Source: Hevea brasiliensis (taxonomy: Eukaryota > Streptophyta > Magnoliopsida > Malpighiales > Euphorbiaceae). Taken from it: a stretch of 64,000 nucleotides of DNA. Of the stretch, positions 12,022-24,242 are shown piece by piece. A program made the translations under genes and the position numbers. The DNA lies in contig NC_079501.1 of NCBI RefSeq assembly GCF_030052815.1, forward strand, positions 84,081,849-84,145,848, in the 5' to 3' direction. The notes under the pieces were generated by a model. That model did not search any database. It saw nothing but the letters and a program-made list of their open reading frames with translations, and was not told the DNA's origin. The stretch's first letter is position 1. Each line of letters begins with the position of its first letter.

Positions 12022-13442
12022 GTTGACCCCGTGTAGCTCAAAATGAGCATTGATTTTGATGATAACAAAACTCAAAGAGAATCTATCTAACCCAACTTTA
12101 AAGTGATGTGTAGATTCTTTGTCTTATTCCTAAAGTATCTTTGAAGTTGCACCTAAGGAGAAAGGATACTCAAAGGTATTTCAAGACAAATCCAAAATGA
12201 GAAAAGAACAAGACTATGAAAGCCAAGACTCAAAGAAAAGGTATGAAAGTCATAGAGTTAGAGATAGAGTCTTAGGTCTTATGCGAAAAGAATAGATGAG
12301 AATTTAGTCAAATGGAGCTCAAAAATGAAATTCTATTTTATGATTACTTTTTCTCATCATGACCTTGGACACTACTATTGAAACATTTTTTTTAAGGTCT
12401 AAATCATTTTATTTAATATTGCAAGTTGAGACATGCAGTTGTTGACTTAGTGTGCTAACTGGTTTGCTAAAATTTTTAGTTTGCTAATGTGTTTGCTAAA
12501 AAAATTAGTTTACTAACCAGTTTACTGACTACTGCCAAAATTTCATTAGTTTGCTAAATGATCAGAGCTGCTCAACTTCACACAAAAGGAAAAAATAACG
12601 GCCATTTTATCTTGGGTAGTGTGTATAACGTTCCAAAAGGGTTTCAAACGGTCTAAAATGATTTGGGACTATAAATACACCTTCTTTACTTCATTTACAC
12701 TTGATAAAAGCTTACATTTGAACTCCAACTTTGATTTTTCATTTATTGCTTTCATTCAAGAGCTTTAAAGTCTTTGAGCTACCATTGGCAAATCAACTTA
12801 TCTCTTCTTTATAGTTTGATTTGTAGTGAGTAAGAGTGAGTGTTAAAATATTAAATTGCATTTAAGAGAGGTTGTACAAGCACCTATTGAAGCTTGAGAG
12901 AGTAAGTGCTTGAGGTAGCACTTTTGAAGGTTTCAAGCTACCTTGGTAAAAGCTTGGTGTTGAAAAGTTGCAAAGGGCTTTTGGTCTCTTGCCTTCAAAA
13001 GAGCAAATAGTGGAGAGAAGACTCAAAGAGGGTTCTTTGAGAGAGTGGATGTAGGCTAGTTAAGCCGAACCACTATAAAAATCATTGTGTTTGATCTCTC
13101 TAACCTTGACCTCCTTACTTTTGTGCAATTTAAATGTTTCTTTTTATACATGATATTGAATGTTGGTTGAATAGATTGAATTGATAAACTTGAAGACATA
13201 TTGAGTGACTTGAGAAATTAGTTGTATATTGTATGATGCATGTTTTGTTAGATATTGCCATAAATATTGATTGAGGCTTGAATTGCAACTTAGGAACACT
13301 TTGTTGAGACACATATTACTTTCATTATAAATAGAGAAGCACCTAGTTGAACAAAGCCATAATTTTTCATTAGGCTACAAGCAAGAGCCGAAAAATTGGT
13401 AAAGTCCAATTCACCCCCCTCTTGGACTATTTTGGGACAACA
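12022..13442 (+). repeat. 3' LTR of SIRE-type element
   Basis: It pairs with 2627-4049 over its full length, with the same ends and the TATA box at 12670-12677. Differences are scattered substitutions with one small cluster near 12825-12860. Confidence 0.93.
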
Positions 13443-15039
13443 GATATTTATAGTTTTAATTGACCAACTATCTCAGTCAATTACTATTTAGATGATAATT
13501 ATAAAATTGAAATTTTATAGTTTTCGTTTCAAATTAAACATCAACTAATTAAACCATAGTTTATTTATAATTGAATTATAATTACAATCTTTATCATATT
13601 TTAATAATATTTTAATTAAATAATTAAACAATGTTAGCTCAATATTTTTGAAAAATAAAAAATTACTGGTTCTATTTTGAGCCTAATTTTTTTTTTTTTT
13701 TATAGTTTTTGTTTAAAAATTTCAAAAACATAAGACATATAATATAATTGATCATGAAATGGGCTACATATACAATTACAATTATACAGAGTGGCATATC
13801 TATTTTGGAGGCATTGTCCCCAATGTGAATTGAATTTGTTAAAAATTGAAATCTAACGTGGTTAGAATACAATGATTGTATATAATCTAATATACTGTAT
13901 AGATTATCAATGATAACATTGCTATACTATAATTTAATGTGAAAAAGTGTGTTTTGCCCTAACCTTTTGCCCTAACCATGTGCCTTCTATTAAAAAAAAA
14001 AAAATCAATTCCATTTTATACATATTTTAATTAACACCAATTTGACTATATTTATAAAAGAATTAATCAATTAAACTAAACCAATCAATTGTAGCTTAAT
14101 ATAAAGAGCTTAATATAAAGAACTATGTATCTGATATAATTTGTATTAGTTAAGCTAATCTATATTTTTATCTAATTGAGCTAATTAAATTGAAGTTTGG
14201 TGCAACTTTATTATATCATCTCATTTATATGATAAAATTGATATCTAATGTGTCTAATTTAATTGAATCTTTTATTTAACAAAATTAGTACATGATTATA
14301 ATTTAATTTATATGTTATATTTTTATATCCATTTGAAATTGAAAGTCAATTAATTAATATGTATCTCTTCATTTAAAGGTCAAATACTTAATTATTGGAA
14401 ATATTAAACTAACTAACATTTATATAGACCATTGCTATTTTAAAATTAAATTATTATTCTACCGTAAATGAGTAGATATTGAAAATTATATCACTAATTT
14501 CTTTGTTGCAACTTAAACAAGAGTCATTTCAATAATCAAATTAAATTAATATCTTATTAGTACGACTGTTAGTCCTTCAATGAAATACAGCAGCTGGCAA
14601 CACATTTGTTTACAATTCTTTATCTTCTCGGCTCCTCTATTTTTCCTTCTCCATTTTCTATCTCAGATAGATTTCTCCTCGCTGCTTCTCACAACCATTT
14701 TAGGCTAAGGAGAGATAATGATGACTTTCTCTTGGATTTTCTCTTCCAACCTTTCTTTGACCTTTTCTAATCCCATTGAAGTTTGTTTTTTTCTCACTGC
14801 TGATGCTACTGTAGAGGGCTAAGGATGCATGTCCATCTCGCAATGAACGACAAACTTGGTATCATCTTTCTGTTTTGTATTGCAGTAAGCACTCTCTTCA
14901 TCTTATCTCTCTTAATAGGCATGTCCAACTTTCTGAAGGTGTTGGACATGTATTCCGTGTCATGTCCCATGTTGTGTCATGTCGACATGGGTTCGGCATA
15001 GCTAAGGGACGAGTTCGAGTATCATTGACTATAACAGAG
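13443..15039. other. AT-rich intergenic spacer
   Basis: I see no gene. The first ~1.1 kb is very AT-rich with A and T runs (13690, 13990). From about 14600 the sequence is pyrimidine-rich, and 14930-15000 holds short self-similar CATGTCC/GTGTCATG words. It may be remnant repeat or the decayed upstream part of the Copia fragment that starts near 15040. Confidence 0.5.
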
Positions 15040-15476
15040 CAACATGGACATTTTTGTTGAACAACAAGGCTCAGACTCCTCTTGTCCTTTCTACATTCCT
15101 CAATACCGTACAAAGTCAATACCAAACTACTGTCAAGACCATATGCAGTGATAATGGGACTGAATTTATCAACTCCACATGCCAACAATTTTTCAATACA
15201 AAAGGGATTATTCATCAAAAGACATGAACTTATTCCCCACGGTAGAATAAGGTAGTTGAATGAAAGCACCAACACTTTCTCCAAGTGGCCTGCTCTCTAA
15301 TGTTCCAATCACACTTACCATCAAAGTTTTGGGGTGATTCCTTTCTTATAGCTACCCTTCTTATCAATCGCATTCCTTTAAGAATTTTAAATTGTAAAAC
15401 TCCTTTTAAGATGCCTAATGGGTGCCCTCCTAATTACTCTTTCATCAAAACCTTTGGATGTCTTTGCTACGCTACA
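15040..15476 (+). pseudogene. pol: Old Copia pol fragment, part 1 (integrase core)
   Basis: The translation shows integrase core signatures: the end of the first strand region (TWTFLLNNK), the second catalytic Asp in CSDNGTEF at about 15150, and the FWGDSFLIAT and FGCLCYAT blocks at 15330 and 15455-15476. Stops near 15222 and 15245 lie around the site of the catalytic Glu, and a frame change before 15285 shows it is inactive. Coding stops abruptly at the Gypsy A LTR and resumes in frame after 45334, allowing for the 5-bp duplication. No LTR or gag of this element was found upstream. Confidence 0.85.
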
Positions 15477-16432
15477 TGATACAAGCTCCCTTGATAACTT
15501 TCAAAGGAACAACCACTCTTGTTGTGGCAGCTAGTGGACCTTCCCTCCAATCAAGACTAAGTGATCTTCCACTCTTTCCCAACCCTCAACATCCAATGTG
15601 AAGAGAACCAGAAAATAAATGCAAGATGGTGTTCAATCCAAGAACAGTTTTTTCAAGAAGAAATACCCTTGAATTTCAATTAAAACTTACAAGAGAACAA
15701 ACCTTGCAAGAGTTGTAAATAAAGTTCATACAAAAACAAAGCTCCTTAGAGCATTACAGCCATGGAAGGCTCTCTCTACCTCTCAATTACAATATGAATT
15801 CTCCAGCAAAAAATGAAAACAAGAGCAGCTATATCTGCTGAGGTGGGTAGTTGGCCAAGCTTCCCTAATGGCCAAATGACAATTGCAAGCTTGGTTAATA
15901 CCCCACACTCTCCCTAAATTGTATATAAAATTCAAACATAAATAGTATGTTCTGATTGAGGAAGACACACATGAAATACAAGCTGAAAAGAAGTGCTTTG
16001 TCTTGAAGCTGAAAGTAGAAACTTTGCTTTTCCTATAAATAGTTGGAGCATGGCTGGAACTCTTATGCAAAGTTATGACCTCCAATTTTTGCAAAATGGA
16101 CAAAAGCATCTTCAAAAGGTTGGTGGAGTTGCGCTGCCAATTGTGCCGCCACCTAAGCATTCCACCTGGATGCCACTTCGAATGCCAACTAGGATGTACT
16201 TGCTGACGTGGCTGCCACATGTATGCCACCTTGGACGGATACTACTTGGTCTCTTGGCTCCTCAAATATGCTAAGGAATGTATAGCAAGGTTGGCTTTCC
16301 TCCTCCAAGTCCAAGCCGAATGCTTGCAACAGGTTGGACTTGCTGATGTGCTCATGTGCCAAGCTTTGAAGCTTCTTAGCCATTGCTCTACTTATTGGAC
16401 CTTGATGAGCCATGATGACCGGATCCTCATCA
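15477..16432 (-). repeat. 3' LTR of Gypsy A
   Basis: It begins TGATACAAGC and ends GGATCCTCATCA on the plus strand and pairs base for base in length with 44379-45334. The end nearest the coding region holds the C-terminal tail of pol (16189-16432). Confidence 0.93.
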
Positions 16433-17651
16433 TCCTTTCCCTCTTCAAAAGAATTCGACCTTGAATTTTCATCATCTACACAATAGGGAGAAAGATCAGT
16501 GACATTAAACGTAGCACTTACATTATACTCACTAGGGAGATCAATGCGTTATGCATTGTCATTTATCTTCTCAAGAACCTTAAATGGTCCCTCTACTCTT
16601 GGTTTAAGCTTTGATTTTCACTTGGAGGGAAATCATTCTTTCCTAAAGTGCACCCCTACCAAATCACTTGGTTGGAACTCAATATGTTTTTGACCTTTGT
16701 TGACTTGGTTTGCTCTCCTTGCATTGATCCTCTCCATGTTTTGTTTAGCCCTTTGATGCATGGATTTTACAAGTTCGGCCTTTTTCTTTCCATTTAAACT
16801 TGACAACTCATTAGTAGGCAATGGAAGTAAATCAAGTGGAGTGAGAGGATTAAAACATTAAACTAACTCAAATGGAGAATAACCAGTAGAAGAATGCAAT
16901 GACCTATTATATGCAAATTCTACAAATAGTATGCAATCTTCCCAAGACTTAAGATTTTGTTTGATCATGGGCCTCAACATAGCTCCTAAGGTCCTATTGA
17001 CCACTTTAGTTTGGCCATCTGATTGTGGATGGCAAGTAGTGGAGAAACACAACATGGTGCCCAACTTGGCCCAAAATACCTTCCAAAAATGACTTAAAAA
17101 TTAACATCCCTATCACTAACAATTGTCCTAGGAATGCCATGCAATCTTACTACTTCTTTGAAAAATAAACTTGCAATGTAAGATGCATCATCAATTTTAT
17201 GACAAGGAATAAAATGAGCCATCTTGGAGAATCGGTTGACCAGCATAAAAATGCAATCATGCCCTCTTTTAGTCCTATGCAGCCCTAACACAAAATCTAT
17301 AGACAAATCTACCAAAGGCTCACTAGACACACTCAAGGGCATGTATAACCCATGCAGTTTGAGTTTGGAATTCGCTTGCATGCACACCACACATTTGGCA
17401 CACACTTTTTCTACATCCTTCCTCATGTGTGGCCAATAAAAATGCTCTTTCGAAATGTCTAATGTTTTTATCACACCAAAATGCCCCATTAAACCTCCCC
17501 TATGTGATTCTTTAACTAACAAGTCTCTAATGGAACACCTAGGAACACATAACCTTTTATCCCTAAACAAAAATCCATCATGCCTATAGAATTTCTCATA
17601 TGCAACATTCTCACATTTAGCAAACAATTCGGAAAAATCAACATCATTTGC
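16189..17651 (-). pseudogene. pol: Gypsy A integrase with C-terminal tail reaching into the LTR
   Basis: The integrase HHCC finger is visible (final Cys pair in CAKCVVCMQ near 17390), then the core: LSIDFVLGL (first Asp), SDRDVNF (second Asp, near 17100) and GQTKVVNRT at about 17005, where the usual catalytic Glu is Lys. A one-base gain near 17095 shifts the frame. From 17064 to 16189 one frame continues, broken by TAA at 16858-16860, TGA at 16633-16635 and 16618-16620 (both in Arg positions) and TAA at 16549-16551. This frame crosses the polypurine tract and enters the LTR, where GPISRAMAKKL near 16400 is followed by an acidic tail ending at 16189. The tail is also conserved in the other LTR (45091-45315). 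Confidence 0.87.
16433..16446 (-). other. Polypurine tract of Gypsy A
   Basis: On the minus strand GAAGAGGGAAAGGA lies directly against the 3' LTR. Unusually, the pol frame runs through it. Confidence 0.8.
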
Positions 17652-19100
17652 TTATAGTTCTTTTACAAGCTCAAATCCTAACATTTTGGCATCAAGTAGG
17701 GAAAGAAGTGTGTACCTCTTAGACAAGGCATCTGTAACAACATTTTCTTTACCTTGTTTGTATTGAATCACATATGGAAAGCTTTCAATGAACTCACTCC
17801 ATTTAACATGGCACTTGCTCAACTTCTTTTGGCCATTCAAATACTTGAGTGACTCATGGTCACTATGGATTACAAATTCCTTCGGCCACAAGTAGTGTTG
17901 CCAAGTCTCCAATGCTCTCACCAATGCATACATTTCTTTGTCATAGGTGGAGTAGTTCAAAGAGGCACCACTCAACTTCTCACTGAAGTAGGCAATAGGC
18001 CTCCTTTCCTGTATCAAAACAGCACCTATACCCATTTCAGAGGCATCACATTCAACTCAAATGTTTTAGAAAAATTAGGCAATGCAAGTAAAGGAGCAGA
18101 ACATAACTTTTCTTTCAACAAATTAAATGCATGCTCTTGCTCAATTCCCCACTTAAAACCCTCATTTTTCTTGACTACTTCATTAAGGGGTGCAGCTATG
18201 GTACTGAAGTCTCTCACAAACCTCCCATAGAAACTAGCCAAACCATGAAAGATCCTAACCTCACTCATAGTCCTAGGTGTAGGCCAATCTCTAATAGCTT
18301 TAATCTTTTGCTCATCTACTTCAGTACTATTTCCACTCACAACATACCCCAAAAAGATAACTCTATCCATGCAAAATGTACACTTTTTCAAGTTAGCATA
18401 TAATTGCTCCTTTCTAAGCACATCAAATACCAATTTCAAATGGTGCAAATGATCTCCCATGTTCCTGCTATACACTAGAATGTCATCAAAGTACACAAAA
18501 ATAAACTTTCCTAGGCATGCATGCAAGACATGGTTCATCAACCTCATAAATGTACTAGGTGCATTAATCAACCCAAATGGCATAACCAACCATTCATACA
18601 ATCCATATTTGGTCTTAAAAGTAGTTTTCCATTCATCCCCTAATTTCATTCTAATTTGATGATAACCACTTTTTAAATCAATCTTGGAAAATATGCATGC
18701 ACCATGTAACTCATCAAGCAGGTCATCAAGTCGAGGGATAGGATGTCTATACTTTACAGTGATTTTGTTTATGGTACAACAATCCACACACATGCACATA
18801 GAACTATCTTTCTTTGGCACTAAAAGAACCGACACAACACATGGACTCATACTCTCCCGAACATGGCCCTTTGCAAGCAACTCTTCCACTTGCTTTTGAA
18901 GTTCCTTAGCCTCCTCCGGGATTGTCCTATAGGTAGGTCGGTTTGGGATCACGACTCTTAGAAGAAAGTCAATTTGGTGCTCAATTCCTCTAATGAGTGG
19001 CAACCCACTCGGAATCTCTTCTGGGAAGACATCTTGGTACTCCTACAAAAGAAGCATATCACTAGAAGGAATAGAAGTGTCATGGTCAGTTAAGGCTGAA
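17652..19100 (-). pseudogene. pol: Gypsy A reverse transcriptase and RNase H
   Basis: RT motifs run in order: [48 protein letters not shown] and the catalytic [10 protein letters not shown] near 18490, then FLGYVVS and [12 protein letters not shown] of the connection region. RNase H follows in another frame (18035-17652) with [10 protein letters not shown], the [10 protein letters not shown] block and [10 protein letters not shown]; the switch near 18045 is a one-base loss. TAA at 17652-17654 separates RNase H from integrase in the same frame. These enzymes would copy element RNA into DNA within particles. The CVDCC in place of the usual CVDYR-like stretch is another sign of decay. Confidence 0.9.
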
Positions 19101-19169
19101 TAGGCTCTCTTGCCAATAAGGAAAAGCACAAACCTATTGGCATAAAAAGCACTCCTCACATCTCTTGCT

Positions 19170-19789
19170 TCAGCTAGTAAGCTCACTTTCGCTCTTCTTT
19201 TCCTCACTTTCTTTTGCACTTGAACTTCCCTCAATTACTTGAAATCTTTTTGCTTTCTCTATCTTTTCCCTCTTCTTTTTCTCTCTTTCACTTTTCTCTC
19301 TCTTCTCCTTTCTTTCTTTCCTCACTATGGCTTCCTTTTTCAACATCTCATCCATAGTCTTTTTTATTCTACCTTGATCTTCATAAGCCTCATGGGGTAG
19401 CAAAGGAGCTAATGTCACCCTTCGACCCTCAAACTCAAATGAGTACCTATTTTTGCGCCCATCATAAGTGACATTCCTATCAAATTGCCATGGCCTCCCC
19501 AAGATGATATGATCAGCATGCATTGGGACCACATCACATAAACTTCATCCTTATATCTCCCAATTATTAAGGGAACCAGCACTTGAAATTGCACCTTCAC
19601 TTCCCCACACTCATGCAACCATTGCAACTTATATGGCTTACAGTGCCTAATCATAGGTAAGTGAATTTTTTCAACCATCAAGGTACTTGCAACATTACAA
19701 CAACTTCCACTATCTATAATCAGGCTACAAATTCTATCCTTCACTATGCATCTAGTGTGAAAGATGTTGTCTCTTTTGTAATGCATCAT
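19170..19789 (-). pseudogene. Gypsy A protease region and Lys/Glu-rich linker
   Basis: LIIDSGSCCNVAS near 19700 is the aspartic protease active site (DSG) and IILGRPWQFD near 19500 is the second conserved protease block. The two are in different frames, so a one-base indel lies near 19525. After the protease comes a strongly charged KERKEKREKSEREKKK-type linker (about 19340-19240) before the RT. The protease would mature Gag-Pol inside particles. Confidence 0.82.
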
Positions 19790-20940
19790 CTCTATTCTCC
19801 TTCACAATTTGGGCACTCAAAGCACACCTAACCACTAAGGCTTGTCCCCTCATGGCAGGTTCTATATCGTCTAACTCTTCCAAGGGTAGTTCTCCCTCAC
19901 CTTCATTTTCATCATCATCAATCGCATAGTCATCCTCACTCTCTATCTCACCATTCGGCCTCACCATCATCACCTTGGCATTGGGACATTGTGATGCATA
20001 ATGCCCATGCCCTTGAACCCTAAAGCATTTAATGTCCCTAGTCCTCCCACTTGAAGAAGCAGTCACCTTACCCTTGTCATACAGATGCAGTTTGTTAGGT
20101 GTGTTTGGTTTTCCAAAAGACTTAGTCTCTTCCTTTTTATCCTTTGACACAACCTTATCATCCTTAGGACTTTTGGTCCAATTCAGCTTCCAAGTGTAAA
20201 AGTGGTAACCGGCCGCATTTGTCCTCCATACTTGGCAAATCTTTTCTCTTTTAATTACCTCTCAATTTTGATAGCCATATTAAGCATGTCATCAATCTCA
20301 ACATAATGCTGTAACTCCACTTGAAAGGCTATATCTCTATTAAGTCCCCTTAAGAACCTTGCCATAGTAGCCTCCCTATCCTCTTGAATATTGGCTCTAA
20401 TCATAGCCATCTCCATTTTCTTGAAGTATTCTTCCACACTTTTAGTTCCTTGCACCAAGTTTTGTAGTCTTTGGTGCAATTCCCCATAGTAATGGGAAGG
20501 CACAAATCTGCCCCTCATAACCCTCTTCATTTCAACCCATGTATCAATTTCTCCTAAGCCATGTCTCCTCCTTTTGGTCACCATTTGGTCCCACCAAATA
20601 ATTGCATAGTCTGTGAACTCCACCATGGCTAGTTTCACCTTTTTCTCTTTAGAGTAGTTATGGCAATCAAATATGAGTTCCACCTTCCTTTCCCACTCCA
20701 AGTATAGATCAAGATTAACTTTGCCTTGGAATGGTGGCATCTTCATTTTTATGCCATGAACATTGCCATCCACTAGGTCCATTCCATCTCTCCCTCTTGG
20801 ACCTTCCATCATAGGTCTCCTAAACCATCTACCTCCTCTATTTCCTCTTCCTCCTCTTCCCATAAGTCCTCTATACCCATAGTCATCTTCATAAGCATAG
20901 GAGTTTCAGTCATCATCATAGTTATCATAATAATCAGAGT
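19752..20940 (-). pseudogene. gag: Gypsy A gag, 3' part (capsid core and zinc knuckle)
   Basis: Retrotransposon gag capsid signatures are visible: MPPFQGKVNLDLYLEWERK near 20740, the FVPSHYYGELHQRLQNLVQG block near 20480 and EDREATMARFLRGLNRDI near 20370. The zinc knuckle near 20010-20050 reads CFRVQGHGHYASQC, so the second Cys of CCHC is Val. A TGA interrupts the Asp/Tyr-rich segment near 20905. At 20940 the reading is cut by the Ogre LTR; the 5' part lies at 42814-43205. Confidence 0.87.
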
Positions 20941-21350
20941 TGTCGCAAGGGATTTTGCGGTCGCCTGAACGAACCCCCACCGAAGTGGAAAAGAGTGAGG
21001 AGTCGCCACCTTAGTTTTGAGGGAAACTAAAGAAAACCATTTGTGAAGATAAATTGAAATAAAACCACTTCAAAACAGAGATTCTAAGTTCGGGGTTCGC
21101 AAACAGGTGGGAAGGTGTTAGGCACCCCACCTCGTCCCTTAATAAGGGTAAGTAGATTTAACTTTGCATTCTTTATAAATTAGTTAGGAGGGCTTGAATA
21201 GAAATGTTAATCCTTTTAACAAAAAGGAATATTTGATTTTTCACTAAATTCGGATTACCCAGATACATAAGTAAATGAGACAACCTTAGTGAGTTACTGT
21301 TGTGTGTTAATTTTGTTTGAAGGGGCTATTTGGTTAAAATTCAATTTGAG

Positions 21351-21788
21351 AATCGGATAAGAACTCTCCTCCGATCTCTTTTAGATTAAGATTCGAATTT
21401 TGGATCGAATAAGAACTCTTCTCCGATCACTTTTAAAATTTTGGATTGAGAATCGGATAAGAACTCTCCTCCGATCTCTTTTAATTAAAATTTTGGGTTC
21501 TCCTCCGATCTCTTTTAAATGTTTGTTAAAGTTTTTAAGTGAGAATCGGATAAGGACTCTCCTCCGATTTCTTTTAAATATTTATTAAAATTCTAGCTTG
21601 AGGATCGGATAAGAACTCTCCTCCGACCTCTTTTAAATATTTATTAAAATTTTTAGTCTGAGAACCGGATAAGAACTCTCCTCCGATCTCTTTTTAAATA
21701 TTAAAATTTTTAGTTTGAGATCCGGATAAGAACTCTCCTCCGATCTCTTTTATTTTAATGAGACTCGGATAAAGACTCTTCCGATCTC
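21351..21788. repeat. Tandem array with inverted ATCGGA/TCCGAT words in Ogre 3' LTR
   Basis: Eight full units and one partial unit of about 50-60 bp each contain ATCGGATAAGAACTCTCC followed by TCCGAT, so each could fold into a 6-bp stem with a 12-base loop. Units are separated by TTTTAAAT-type AT-rich linkers. The right LTR has the matching array at 37605-38008 without the partial unit. Confidence 0.85.
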
Positions 21789-23432
21789 TCTGAAATTTGA
21801 TCACAACTATATATCATAAGAGTCTAAGTTTAAGAGTTCTAATATTTAAAAACGCCAAGGGTCGTAATGAGACTTCTTTTAACTCATTGATACTTTGTGA
21901 CTAAATAAGGGATGCCGGACTGAATTTTACCGACTTCCTATATGGTCGCCTTACCAGTATCCTATCCGTTCCATTCTACTTATCTGAGATTTTATTCCGT
22001 CTTATGGCATTATGCCGGATCGCCTTCTTCGTCAGCCTAGTGATTCAATTTGGCTATTTCCCCTGACGTGTTATTTAGACCCTCTTTTCAAAGAGACCTC
22101 TAAAGTACAGTTACCTATTTTATCCTAACCACTTACATATTATTCGAGACTAGATGACTTGCGTTCAAAAATAATAAAGATCAACAAAAATATGGATTGG
22201 CCGACGCGGAAGCAAACCAGAGCACAACCCATCTTCGCATTTTCAAGTATGATATGACCATAAAGAAAATAACATGCATAAAAAAAAATAAAAAAAAGAA
22301 AGGAAATACGTAAAACGAGAACTAAACTTAATAAAATAGGATTATGAACACTGACCTGTAAGGAGTCGAATCTTAATGGGCTAACTACGGAATCACAGAT
22401 CGTAATAAAATCGCTAGTGGATAGCCGGGAGACTAAGGTTTGCCTTGGAACAAAGAATACTTCACTAAATACAATCGAGTCAGAACTATGCCCGAGTTTA
22501 AATGAGATTGAGCGTGGACGACGGAAATAAAAATGCAGATAACCAGGAACTAAAAACAGAAAAAAATGGGAACGCTACAGGATAATGAAAGAGCTGAAAA
22601 TGAAAAGTTTCAGTGTTCAAAATCTTTTTTTTAAGAAAATACTTCAGAAAACTGGTTCCAAAAGTTCTTCTTATGAAAGCAGAGTAATGATCTGAATTAA
22701 ATTTCAGAGTTCTTCCGCTATAGTAACAACCTTCTTTTTTTCGTCCGTCCCCTGAACAGTTTTTCATGCAGGTATTTATAGGAACCGGGTGCTCTCCATG
22801 AAGGGTCAAGATCTATTTTGAGGGAGATGGAGGGTCAGGATTTCAAAGGACATGATCGGATGCTTGAAAATTAAAGAGAATCAAAATGAACGGCCGAGAT
22901 CATTCTTATGATACTTGTCCTTTTCTTCTTCTAATCTGACGGTCCGAAACTTCGTTGACCTGGGCGATCCAAGGGCTAGGAATAAAAGGCGCCGGTCTTG
23001 TCGTCTTCTCCTTTGATCTAAAGGCTCTGGACTCGTCCTTGCAAGTGAGACCGACGGTGGAGATTGGGATGTACAGGACTGTCATGACATACTCTGGCAC
23101 CTGTCAGCATTGTGGGCGATTCTCAGGCGTGCGGTAGAGATTTCATATGCAACGCTTTAACTACCTTAGTTCTGATTCTGACGACGGTTATTGGGATTTG
23201 TCTTATTCTTTTTGCCTTTCGATCTCCCCTCTTTCTGATCTTCTTGGCATGCGCCCTTTTTGATCTTTCATACCGATCTCCCCTCTTCCGATCTCTATGA
23301 TTCCGATCCTTTCCTTAGTCAGGCCTGGTCCGGTCAAAGCATTAATTTCCCCCGATTCTTGAAGCGTCTTCCCCTCGATTCTCGAAGCGTCCGCTTCGCT
23401 TTCTGCTTAGCAATAAATGCCCGATTTTCCCC

Positions 23433-23440
23433 TATATATA
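23433..23440 (+). promoter_or_regulatory. TATA box upstream of small antisense LTR ORF (left)
   Basis: TATATATA in CCC-TATATATA-CCCC context lies about 115 bp before the ATG at 23555. It is conserved at 39653-39660. Its orientation is antisense to the Ogre gag-pol. Confidence 0.5.
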
Positions 23441-23554
23441 CCCCTGACAGAAGAAACTTTCCTCATTCGATTTTCCTCTCTCCCTTCTCCCTTTCCTGTT
23501 TTAGCTGCTCCGGTGATAGTTCCGGCTACAACTGTGGCTTTTGATCCCTTTCCG

Positions 23555-23797
23555 ATGGACTTCTTTATTCCCCGACTGAAAATTTACAATCCCGGTGACC
23601 GAATGGTCGTGATAACCTTATCTGATGATGGTGAGAGAATTGCTAAAGTTCCACCGATCCTTGGCAGTTGCTCTTTCAAATTTATTCGGCTTTTCATCAC
23701 ATTGGGTGTTCCGACAGCGGCTTTCCTCCACATTGGGTGTTCCGACAGCGGCTCGGTTCGCTGTCGGTTACATCCTTTGGATCAGTCACAATGTTGA
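23555..23797 (+). CDS. Small antisense ORF in Ogre 3' LTR, unknown function
   Basis: The 80-codon ORF begins MDFFIPRLKIY and is preceded by a TATA box. I do not recognise the family. A 31-bp direct duplication (CACATTGGGTGTTCCG..., units starting at 23698 and 23729) shifts the frame near its end; the other frame after the second copy remains open with a hydrophobic stretch (VGYILWISHNV), so the ancestral protein was probably slightly different at its C-terminus. The right LTR copy at 39775-40017 has the same length and the same duplication, so the duplication predates insertion. It could be non-coding leader sequence instead. Confidence 0.4.
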   Translation: MDFFIPRLKIYNPGDRMVVITLSDDGERIAKVPPILGSCSFKFIRLFITLGVPTAAFLHIGCSDSGSVRCRLHPLDQSQC

Positions 23798-24242
23798 CTT
23801 TCACGTAGCCCCCCCCCCCCCCTTTTTAGATAGGATGTTCTGCTGATCTTTAGAGATCGGCCTTTTGATGTAATCAGATTTTTAATGTAATCCGATTTTA
23901 AGATCGCCCAAATGATGTAATCTGACTTTTAGAAATGTAATCCGATCTCTTGAGATCGCCCAAATGATGTAATCCGATCTTTTGGAAATAAAAATCTTAT
24001 TTCGCCAATTATCATCTTATTGATTATTTTTCGATCTCTGATGTATTTATCCGATCTAGTTCCTAACAAAACAACCCTTAACTGATCCTTTATTCAAAAT
24101 GTTCATGTTAATATGCCGATTTTCGATTAACCGTTCTCTTTATGTAATTTTGGAATGTTCGAGAGACGTGTCAGAACAGCTGGCGAATCCCGCTAACCGA
24201 TGCATTGCCTGGGACATCATGAGCATTAAATGCTCGGACGAG

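Larger units (their letters stand above)
2627..13442 (+). mobile_element. Copia retrotransposon, SIRE/Maximus (Sirevirus) type, nearly complete
   Basis: This is a 10.8-kb element with LTRs of 1423 and 1421 bp (TG...CA), a primer site matching initiator-Met tRNA directly after the 5' LTR, gag, pol in Copia order (PR-IN-RT-RH), a third envelope-like ORF and a polypurine tract directly before the 3' LTR. The flanks are GATAG (2622-2626) and GATAT (13443-13447), a 5-bp target duplication with one mismatch. I count by eye roughly 35-40 differences between the LTRs (about 2.6%), which suggests a fairly recent insertion. The size, two zinc knuckles in gag, the third ORF and multiple polypurine tracts fit Sireviruses. 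Stops and frameshifts in all three ORFs mean it is not autonomous now. Confidence 0.93.
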
